From positions 1-64,000 of the forward strand of contig VFHL01000004.1 of the NCBI GenBank assembly GCA_009392005.1: DNA of 64,000 nucleotides, read 5' to 3'. Shown here in pieces: positions 44,968-52,020 of the stretch. The stretch is from SAR202 cluster bacterium (GTDB lineage Bacteria; Chloroflexota; Dehalococcoidia; UBA6926; VFHL01). The notes beneath the pieces are model-generated. The model made no database searches. It was not told the origin of the DNA and saw nothing but the letters and a program-made list of their open reading frames with translations. The translations under genes and the position numbers were made by a program. Positions within the stretch are counted from its first letter, which is position 1. Every line of letters starts with the position of its first letter.

Positions 44968-45465
44968 TCAATTTGTGTGAGAAAGTCGCAAGGCCTTCCG
45001 TATTGCTTCAGCAGATGGTAGTCGACCTAATGCGCGCAATATTTCACTACCGTTTTGGTCTAGTAAGAGATATGTGGGCACGCCAACAACATTGGAATTT
45101 CGCATGAAATTTTGGCCATTGATTGTTCTGCTATCAACTCGCGTCACTGTGACTCTGCCTGCCAGTTCAGCCTCTAGCCTGTCAACGAAAGGCTTAGCCG
45201 CAAGGCATACAGCTCAGTAGTTCGAATACACTACAACGAGGCTAGGTTCTTGCATGCTATTGGTGGTTTCAGGATACAGGGGCGGTTCTAATCCTTGTTG
45301 GGAATTTGTGGATATAACTTGAAAGATCAATAGGACAAATATTGTGCAAGCCGTTCCAATTAAACCAGCCTTTAAGCCAAGTCTACTTTGCGCAATTAGG
45401 AATACGGTGGTTGCAATAAACATTGCAATTATGACAAATGAGTAAGTATTAAGAAACTTTTCCAC
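44968..45465 (-). CDS. Membrane-anchored thioredoxin-fold selenoprotein candidate (UxxC)
   Basis: 165 codons read from a GTG, with TGA (45214-45216) as codon 84. Two hydrophobic helices (about 7-25 and 31-50), then a linker and a thioredoxin fold: SLVVVYSNY, then TGA-Ala-Val-Cys, LAAKPFVDRLEAELAGRV, and the cis-proline GVPTYLLLDQNG near the end. The TGA falls exactly on the first Cys of the CxxC motif, the resolving Cys is kept, and the frame runs on to TGA at 44968-44970. Read as selenocysteine this is a UxxC redox protein facing outside the cell. A Cys-to-stop mutation is the alternative. Confidence 0.7.
45176..45194 (-). promoter_or_regulatory. SECIS-like hairpin after the UxxC TGA
   Basis: Minus strand AGCCT (45190-45194) pairs with AGGCT (45176-45180). 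Inside, a U-C mismatch, two more pairs and a GUU apical loop at 28-30 bases after the TGA fit the loose bacterial SECIS pattern (G in the first loop positions). Unproven. Confidence 0.35.
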
Positions 45466-45495
45466 TGAGTGGTGTCCAGCCTTATGAACGGTGAT

Positions 45496-45572
45496 TGGTA
45501 GCCCATACGGGATTCGAACCCGTGATCTCCGCCTTGAGAGGGCGGTGTCCTTGGCCGCTAGACGAATGGGCC
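45496..45572 (-). tRNA. tRNA-Glu(CTC)
   Basis: Acceptor GGCCCAT/ATGGGCT, anticodon loop CTCTCAA on a CCGCC/GGCGG stem, T loop TTCGAAT, discriminator A and an encoded CCA. Sits about 0.4 kb from gltX, whose product charges it. Confidence 0.95.
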
Positions 45573-45733
45573 ACATTTATCCCTGGAACGTGTTTTAGCT
45601 ACATTAATTGGTTGTATTTCCCTTGGTTTGCTTTGTGAAGTCATCTTCTGGGACACTTGAAGCAGATGGTTGTTTTATCAACATCGCGCCGGTACCAACC
45701 GACCAAGAGTCTTAGAAACATAGCCTCAAGTTA

Positions 45734-45910
45734 CTAACTTTCTAGAAATGCGCTCTCTTTATCCCACGGGTGGTCTCCGTCGCACGCTCCGCAAAACTTG
45801 AGGATGTGATCAAAAATCTCATTTTCATCATAAGATTTTTGATCTGGAGAAGACATCCCGGTTGCAACGTCTTGGCCTGTGGTAGGGCATTTAATCATGA
45901 TGCGTGGCAT
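45734..45910 (-). CDS. Small CxxC (zinc-ribbon-like) protein
   Basis: 58 aa from an ATG preceded by GGAGGT. CPTTGQDVATGM in the first half and FCGACDGDHPW near the end give four-cysteine-like spacing (Cys8, Cys40, Cys43 visible). HPWDKESAFLE closes the protein. Similar short proteins with this CPxTG...CxxCGxxHxW pattern occur in many bacteria with no known role. It accounts for most of the otherwise empty stretch between tRNA-Glu and gltX; the flanks of about 160 and 100 bases show nothing else. Confidence 0.7.
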   Translation of the reverse strand: MPRIMIKCPTTGQDVATGMSSPDQKSYDENEIFDHILKFCGACDGDHPWDKESAFLES

Positions 45911-46012
45911 AAATCTCTACCTCCGTATTCTCGTAAATTGGTTACTGAATCTGTTTTAAGTTTAACATGTCGTAGATATTCAGGGGCTTCAATGACATGT
46001 GGGGTTTGGTGA

Positions 46013-47527
46013 TTAATCAAGTAACGCGATCGCTTGCGATATTCTCTGTAAAGATTTCTCTCGCCCCAAGATCTTCATTGAAGGAAATAGAGGAGGTGAG
46101 ACTACACCGCCGGTAATTGCTACTCGTAAAGCACCAAAAAGTTGTCGCGGCTTGGTTCCTAAATTAGAGATTACTATTTGCAATGATTCTTCCATTGCCT
46201 CATCTTCCCATTCATTCAGTTGTTCCAAAGTATTAAGAGATACGCTTAGCCAATTTCTTACCTCAGGAGCATTTTCTGGTATTTCGATATGAGTACCATC
46301 TCTTTCCGCCCGTTGAGCTTTCTTATCCCCCATTCCTGACCACAACCGAATTGGTGGGTACTCAATATCGCCTTCCAAAAAAGAGATTTGGTTCCATACT
46401 TCATTAAGTTTCTTGGTTCTTTCTTGCACTAAAGGAGCGATTGCTTCTAAATGAGAGGAGGAAAATGAATTCGGTGTCTGGTCTGTCTGCCAAAAAGACG
46501 AAAGTTTTTCAATGAAATCACCATTCGATAAATTGCGAATGTACATGCCGTTAAACCATTCAAGTTTATCTACGTTAAAGATAGCGGGGGAAGAACCAAT
46601 CCGTTCGATCGTGAATGATTCGATCAATTCAGGTAGTGAGATCAATTCAGTACGGTCATCTAAGGACCAACCTAAAAGAGCCAAGAAATTTATCATTGCT
46701 TCGGCAAGAAAACCTTGGTCTTTGTATTCAAAAACTGAAGCCGCTCCGTGTCTTTTCGATAGCTTGCTTTTATCAGTTCCCAAGATTATTGGCAGGTGTA
46801 CGAAGATGGGTTTTTCATACTCTAGTGCATTGTATATTTGCCAATGCCGGGGTAGGGATGCGAGCCATTCGTCTCCACGGAGAACGTGGCTGATTTCCAT
46901 TGCGTGGTCATCCACGACACTTGCAAGATGATATGTTGGGAAGCCGTCTGATTTTACCATCACGAAGTCATCGAGGAGTTGATTTTCCCATGCAATTTCT
47001 CCACGGATGATGTCATGCGCTGTTGTGACTCCTTCAAGTGGCATTTTGAACCGGATGACTCCGTTTTTTGTCGAACCTTCAAATTGGGTGAAATCGCCGT
47101 TAGCGCCGAAATCCATGTCTCGGCAATGGTTGTCGTATCCGGGTGGTTCCTTACGTGCTTGTTGCGCCTTGCGGACTTCTCCCAACCTTTCTGAAGAGCA
47201 ATAGCAATAGTATGCACGGCCGTCTTTCACCAACTGAATCGCGGCTTCGCTATACAAATCAAGTCTTTTTGATTGGTGATAGGGTCCGTATTGTCCTCCA
47301 ACATCTGGTCCTTCATCTTGATTCAGTCCTAACCAGTTCAAGCTATCGATGATAGCCCTTTCAGCGTCAGCATCGTAACGTGCTTGGTCAGTGTCTTCTA
47401 TGCGGACAATAAAATCTCCATTGTTATGGCGTGCATATAGCCAAGCGAATAAAGCGGAGCGGATATTTCCAATGTGGGGTATCCCAGTCGGGCTTGGAGC
47501 GTATCTTGTTCGTATTTTTGAGGGCAT
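46013..47527 (-). CDS. gltX: Glutamyl-tRNA synthetase
   Basis: Class I synthetase, 504 aa. HIGH-type motif in PTGIPHIGNIRSA, KMSKS-type KLSKRHGA, and IEDTDQARYD. The C-terminal anticodon-binding helices are complete. Charges tRNA-Glu; in organisms lacking GlnRS it also makes Glu-tRNA-Gln for GatCAB. No second copy in the window. Confidence 0.95.
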   Translation of the reverse strand: MPSKIRTRYAPSPTGIPHIGNIRSALFAWLYARHNNGDFIVRIEDTDQARYDADAERAIIDSLNWLGLNQDEGPDVGGQYGPYHQSKRLDLYSEAAIQLVKDGRAYYCYCSSERLGEVRKAQQARKEPPGYDNHCRDMDFGANGDFTQFEGSTKNGVIRFKMPLEGVTTAHDIIRGEIAWENQLLDDFVMVKSDGFPTYHLASVVDDHAMEISHVLRGDEWLASLPRHWQIYNALEYEKPIFVHLPIILGTDKSKLSKRHGAASVFEYKDQGFLAEAMINFLALLGWSLDDRTELISLPELIESFTIERIGSSPAIFNVDKLEWFNGMYIRNLSNGDFIEKLSSFWQTDQTPNSFSSSHLEAIAPLVQERTKKLNEVWNQISFLEGDIEYPPIRLWSGMGDKKAQRAERDGTHIEIPENAPEVRNWLSVSLNTLEQLNEWEDEAMEESLQIVISNLGTKPRQLFGALRVAITGGVVSPPLFPSMKILGREKSLQRISQAIALLD

Positions 47528-47600
47528 CTAAATTATCCTATCAGTCATTTGGTGAATCAATCGCAAATCAACTATCCCGAAAAGAATTCTAGAGTACTTT

Positions 47601-48542
47601 TCATGTGTTATTCAACCAAGTATCGGGTTCAGCTTGTGCAATCAGGTCTAATGCTTCACGCAAGTCATTTGGGATGTCAGCTGTTAGAGCAACGGTGTCG
47701 TTTGTTCTCGGGTGGGTAAAAGATATCTTGTGTGCATGTAAGAATTGGCGGTTAATAAGAGCTGATTTTCCACCGTATGCGCGGTCACCTATTATTGGGT
47801 GTCCGATCGATGCCATATGGACCCTAATTTGGTGGGTCCGGCCAGTGTCTAAATAGACCTCAAGCAGAGATTGTTTTGTCGATTGTTGAAGAGTTTTGTA
47901 ACTCGTTCGGGCGTATTTGCCATTTGACACGATGGCCATACGTTTCCTATTGCGTGGGTCTCGTCCTATTGGCCCCTCAATAACTCCAGTGATGGATTTT
48001 GGTTGGCCAAATACCAATGCGAGGTATATTTTCTCCAACTTCCGGTCTTTAAATTGTTTACTTAGGTGATGGTGAGCGTAATCATTTTTTGCCACTAAAA
48101 TGATCCCGGACGTATCTTTATCTAAACGGTGCACAATTCCTGGTCGCTCGATCCCCCCGATCTCAGAAAGATCTGAAATTTGGGCAAGTAATCCATTGAC
48201 TAAAGTTCCACGCCGATTGCCACCAGAAGGATGGACAGATATACCTGCTGGTTTATTCACTACTACAATGTCTTGGTCCTCATACAAAAATTCAAGGTCT
48301 AGCCAATCTGGTTCAAGATCCAATGGTTCGGGAGCCGGAATCTCGACTGTTATGGTATCTCCCTGAACGAGCCGATTGCTTGCTTTCACGGCTCCTCCAT
48401 TTTTCAACACGTTCCCTGTCTTGATGAGTCTTTGAGCTGTAACGCGGGATATACTCGAGATGTGTAGTGGCAAAAATGCGTCAATACGAATACCACTATT
48501 GTTAACAACGAACTGATATTTCCTTGATTGGGCGGGTAGCAT
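47601..48542 (-). CDS. RluD-family 23S rRNA pseudouridine synthase
   Basis: 313 aa: N-terminal S4 RNA-binding domain (RIDAFLPLHISSISRVTAQRL region) followed by the RluA/RluD catalytic domain. Catalytic Asp in VHRLDKDTSGIILVAK; also NKPAGISVHPSGG and TGRTHQIRVHMASIGHPIIG. Full length. Divergent from the Trm112-like gene. Confidence 0.93.
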   Translation of the reverse strand: MLPAQSRKYQFVVNNSGIRIDAFLPLHISSISRVTAQRLIKTGNVLKNGGAVKASNRLVQGDTITVEIPAPEPLDLEPDWLDLEFLYEDQDIVVVNKPAGISVHPSGGNRRGTLVNGLLAQISDLSEIGGIERPGIVHRLDKDTSGIILVAKNDYAHHHLSKQFKDRKLEKIYLALVFGQPKSITGVIEGPIGRDPRNRKRMAIVSNGKYARTSYKTLQQSTKQSLLEVYLDTGRTHQIRVHMASIGHPIIGDRAYGGKSALINRQFLHAHKISFTHPRTNDTVALTADIPNDLREALDLIAQAEPDTWLNNT

Positions 48543-48611
48543 TTTATTTTCCTGCGGTTTGGTAAGATCTTATCTTTTGCGAATGGTACATTGAACAGGT
48601 ACAATCACACA

Positions 48612-48800
48612 ATGAAACGAACATGGATTGAAATCCTCGCATGCCCCGTGTGTAAAACGGAATTAAATATTACTGTTGATGAGGAAAAAGACTCGGAAAT
48701 CATCACTGGGAACCTGACCTGTCCGGATTGTGGTGATCTGTATCCAATCGTCGATTCGATACCAAATTTGTTACCGAAGTCACTTCGTGAAACGGAATAA
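48612..48800 (+). CDS. Trm112-like zinc-ribbon protein
   Basis: 62 aa from the ATG at 48612. Four cysteines as ACPVCKTEL and LTCPDCGDLYP, then DSIPNLLP: the Trm112/UPF0434 pattern. Eukaryotic and archaeal Trm112 activates methyltransferases of tRNA and release factors; bacterial members are thought to act similarly. No partner gene adjacent. Confidence 0.85.
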   Translation: MKRTWIEILACPVCKTELNITVDEEKDSEIITGNLTCPDCGDLYPIVDSIPNLLPKSLRETE

Positions 48801-48833
48801 GTGATCCGGTAATTTATCGGGTAACGCGCTCCC

Positions 48834-49649
48834 TTAAGAGCCCGTAAATTTCGGAGCTCGTTTCTCAAGTCTAAAGTTGCGAGATTCTGCTGCATCGTTA
48901 GTTGCGCGACGCGAAATACTAAGCCCTTGTGATTCAAACCTAAGTTGGTCTTCGAGCGACGAATTCATGCTGTGTTGCAAAACACGCTTTGCCATTTGGG
49001 TTGCTACTGGGGGCCATGCCGACATCTCTTTAGCTAGCTTAATGCTATCCTCTACCAGAGTTTCTTCTGGGTAGACTCGGTCAATCAAGCCAATTCGATA
49101 TGCTTCTTCGCTCTCAACCCATCGTGAGGAGTAAATTAGATCCAATGCACGGCTGTAACCGACAATTCGCGGAAGGAAATACGACATTCCTGAATCAGTG
49201 CTTATGTTTCGTTCTAAAAATACGGTCTTAAATCTTGTCAACGCTGATCCCGTTCTTAAATCGCAAGCGACTGATAAAGAGTACCCTGCTCCGGCCGCTG
49301 GCCCGTTTACTGCGGCAATCGTTGGTTTGTCCAGTCGTTTGTATATTGTTAAGGCTTGACGACCAATTTTCCCATATTCATCAAGCAATTCATCCCGCGT
49401 TAAACTTGGTTCATCAGCCGCTTCATCGCTATTTTCTGGACGCGGTGTAACGTCCGCACCTGAACAGAAGCCCCGTCCCGCTCCAGTAAAGACTACTGCT
49501 CTAACATCATCATCCGCACGCATTTCTTCGGCGACTTCACATATTTCGTCCCACAAAACTGAGTTGAGTGCGTTAAGTCGTTCTGGGCGATTGAGAGTTA
49601 CGATCGCTACATGTTCATCACGATCGACAAGTATATGTTGGTATGGCAA
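48834..49649 (-). CDS. Enoyl-CoA hydratase/isomerase (crotonase) family protein
   Basis: 271 aa. RPERLNALNSVLWDE, oxyanion-hole GRGFCSGADV and AAVNGPAAGAGYSLSVACDLR. The catalytic-region STDSGMSYFLPRIVGY has Asp in the position used by PaaG/PaaB-like isomerases rather than the Glu of hydratases. Acts in acyl-CoA catabolism, perhaps of aromatic or fatty acids. Confidence 0.88.
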   Translation of the reverse strand: MPYQHILVDRDEHVAIVTLNRPERLNALNSVLWDEICEVAEEMRADDDVRAVVFTGAGRGFCSGADVTPRPENSDEAADEPSLTRDELLDEYGKIGRQALTIYKRLDKPTIAAVNGPAAGAGYSLSVACDLRTGSALTRFKTVFLERNISTDSGMSYFLPRIVGYSRALDLIYSSRWVESEEAYRIGLIDRVYPEETLVEDSIKLAKEMSAWPPVATQMAKRVLQHSMNSSLEDQLRFESQGLSISRRATNDAAESRNFRLEKRAPKFTGS

Positions 49650-49764
49650 TTCAGTACTCCTTTATTGGCGCGCGGTAAGTTTTATTGTTAACAGCCTGAT
49701 TGTAGCGCAGAGTTTATGGAAGTAAAGCATTCACCATAATCATATTGGAGTAAAAAACCAACAT

Positions 49765-50262
49765 TCAGGGTGTTTTCGGGGGGGAGTGGTGCCAATGGAC
49801 TTCATCCGTTCCATCCCAAGCACGCGCTATTTCCGCTGCAGGTTTGGATGCTCCCGGAATAATCAAGAGTGGAGCTATCTCAGCGAGAGGAATCATCACG
49901 AATGCTCGTTCTAACATTCTTGGATGAGGAATCACTAAGTTAGGAGATGTGAATTGTTTATCTCCATACAAAAGAATGTCGATGTCAATGATTCTTGGTC
50001 CGTATCGTATGGTGTTTTCGCGCCCGAGTTGCGCCTCAACCAATTTTGCTTTCTCTAATAAATCGTGAATGTCTAAATCTGTACGTGCTCTGATAACCAT
50101 ATTTAAAAAATCCGGTTGGTCGAGATGTCCTACTGGTTTTGTTTCAAACATAGATGACATTTGGTCAATGGATATTTCAGGCTGTAGCTGTATGACTGTG
50201 TCACACAGATTGTTTTTTCGATCGCCGATATTTGTTCCGAGCCCTAGAAATATATTGGTCAT
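49765..50262 (-). CDS. folK: 2-amino-4-hydroxy-6-hydroxymethyldihydropteridine pyrophosphokinase
   Basis: 165 aa: LGLGTNIGDRKNNL start, FLNMVIRARTDL and GPRIIDIDILLYG are signatures. Makes the pyrophosphate substrate used by FolP, encoded just upstream on the same strand. Confidence 0.95.
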   Translation of the reverse strand: MTNIFLGLGTNIGDRKNNLCDTVIQLQPEISIDQMSSMFETKPVGHLDQPDFLNMVIRARTDLDIHDLLEKAKLVEAQLGRENTIRYGPRIIDIDILLYGDKQFTSPNLVIPHPRMLERAFVMIPLAEIAPLLIIPGASKPAAEIARAWDGTDEVHWHHSPPKTP

Positions 50263-50341
50263 GGTGTGAGATCTTTCCTAGTGGAAAATACTAAATAGTT
50301 GATCATATTTCCGTTTTTCAGTTTGTATGGTGATAGGCTGT

Positions 50342-51250
50342 CTAGGGATCAATAAGGCTTTCCGGAGTGTGTCGGACGATCGCATCTGCGACCTTGGCAA
50401 CACGTTGCATTTCACGGACGTCGTGCACACGGATCATATCAGCTCCGTTTGCTATTCCTATTGCGACAGTTGCAGCAGTTCCTTCGACCCGTTCATCGGT
50501 TGGTAAATTCAATATATATCCGATTGTTCCTTTCCGAGAAGTTCCAAGCAAAATTGGGTGTCCGAGTACTTGTAGCAGGTTCAATTCTCTGAGTAGAGCG
50601 AGATTCTGAGCCGCTGTTTTACCAAAGCCGAATCCGGGGTCAATGATAATCTTGTTCTGCTCAACACCCATTGTACGAGCTTGGTTGATACTGATTTCTA
50701 GACTTTTTATGATGTTAGGTAGAAGAGAATCATAGTGAGTGTTTTCTTGGTTATGCATTAAAACGAGAGCTGCCTCGTGGTTTGCAGTGATCCGCGCTAT
50801 TTCGGGGTTTTTTTTGAGGCCCCACACATCGTTTACGATTGTTGCTCCTGATTGAAGTGCGGCTTCGACGACCTCTGGTTTGTAACTATCTATGCTGATC
50901 GGAACCGACACGATTTTAGATAGCGATTGGATGACCGGTACGACACGTGCAATCTCTTCATCTGGAGAAAGTTCTACTACAGGGGAGGGATTCGTGCCGA
51001 ATTGGGCCGATTCTTTTTCAGCCGTCGTTGGTGGACGCGTGGATTGCCCCCCAATGTCAAGAATGTCTGCGCCATCCGTGACGAGTTGTTTGCCGTTCTG
51101 AATGGCGAGTTCGATATTAGTTATGCCGTCCCCTGAGAAAGACTCAGGGCTCGTATTTAAGATACCCATGATGTAAGTTCTTGATCCCCAATGGAAATCT
51201 TTGCCATTCACATAAGTTGTTTCTTTGATTTGTTTAATCTCCCGTTGCAT
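50342..51250 (-). CDS. folP: Dihydropteroate synthase
   Basis: 302 aa. MGILNTSPESFSGDG (pterin motif, slightly unusual NTSPES), GGQSTRPP, SIDSYKPEV, NDVWGLK and DPGFGFGKTAAQN are the family blocks. Joins para-aminobenzoate to the pterin. Between the Ham1-like gene and folK, so a folate operon. An insertion of about 10 residues follows GGQSTRPP. Confidence 0.95.
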   Translation of the reverse strand: MQREIKQIKETTYVNGKDFHWGSRTYIMGILNTSPESFSGDGITNIELAIQNGKQLVTDGADILDIGGQSTRPPTTAEKESAQFGTNPSPVVELSPDEEIARVVPVIQSLSKIVSVPISIDSYKPEVVEAALQSGATIVNDVWGLKKNPEIARITANHEAALVLMHNQENTHYDSLLPNIIKSLEISINQARTMGVEQNKIIIDPGFGFGKTAAQNLALLRELNLLQVLGHPILLGTSRKGTIGYILNLPTDERVEGTAATVAIGIANGADMIRVHDVREMQRVAKVADAIVRHTPESLIDP

Positions 51251-51293
51251 GCTGATGTTTCACCTTCCCTATTTACACTGCGTGTAATCATGA

Positions 51294-51977
51294 TCAAACG
51301 TACCACTGTGAATTCCTAGAGAATGATTCGATTTGTGTTTTTATGGTCGTCCAGGGATCATTTGATAGTGTTAGTTCGTTTGACGACATTTCAGGGATTG
51401 TTTTTTTTACGTTTGGGAAATAATGCAAAGAGGAAGTCCAGAGGCCATCAGGTGCGTGCCCATTAGGTTTCGGCAGGATGTAGCCCATCACGCTTTTGGC
51501 TGTCCATACGTTGACGAGTTCACCATTCTTGGCGATCGCGACTGATTCGATCCATGCTGCACGACGTTGCTCTTTGACCAAATTGCTCATCAAGGATAGC
51601 AAGAAATGAACCTTTTCTAGTCCCGATGTGTTGTCTCCAGCCGCTCTATTAGTTTTGGTGCTATCCCATTTGTTTTTTAAAGCAGGGATTAAAAGCCCGC
51701 CATCGCTCGATATCGCGAAACCATTTGCTACTTTTGACCAATAGCGAGCTTTTACGATTGCGATAGTATGATGATCGTCTCCTTCTTCAATTGGTGATGG
51801 CGCACTCTGGTCGGGTTCAATCGGTTCTAATTCTTTGCGCAAATTATCAAAAAGTGAGCGTAACAATGTCTGTTTCTCACGATTTTTGCTACCAATTAAG
51901 ATTGGTTGACTCAAACCTTTGGCCTTCCTTCGGTTTAAAATAGAGCCATCTAATATGGATTGTTGAAATGATTTCAA
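51294..51977 (-). CDS. Divergent Ham1/RdgB-like (non-canonical purine NTP pyrophosphatase) protein
   Basis: 227 aa. GSKNREKQTLLRSLF at the N-terminus, EEGDDHHTIAIVKARYW and SSDGGLLIPAL follow the RdgB order (SG-N-x-K, E-N-A-x-x-KA, DDSGL). The later GYDPIF and HRGRAL motifs are replaced by LWTSSLHYFP and nothing clear. Either a degenerate relative with other activity or a fast-evolving NTPase. It precedes folP by 43 bases. Confidence 0.6.
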   Translation of the reverse strand: MKSFQQSILDGSILNRRKAKGLSQPILIGSKNREKQTLLRSLFDNLRKELEPIEPDQSAPSPIEEGDDHHTIAIVKARYWSKVANGFAISSDGGLLIPALKNKWDSTKTNRAAGDNTSGLEKVHFLLSLMSNLVKEQRRAAWIESVAIAKNGELVNVWTAKSVMGYILPKPNGHAPDGLWTSSLHYFPNVKKTIPEMSSNELTLSNDPWTTIKTQIESFSRNSQWYV

Positions 51978-52020
51978 CCATCAAAGTACTGGTGGTATTT
52001 TCAATTCATGTTGAAGTTAT

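Noticed and set aside
45466-45576. N-terminal extension of the thioredoxin-like frame over tRNA-Glu
   Set aside because: The frame enters the tRNA gene; the coding start is placed at the GTG at 45465.
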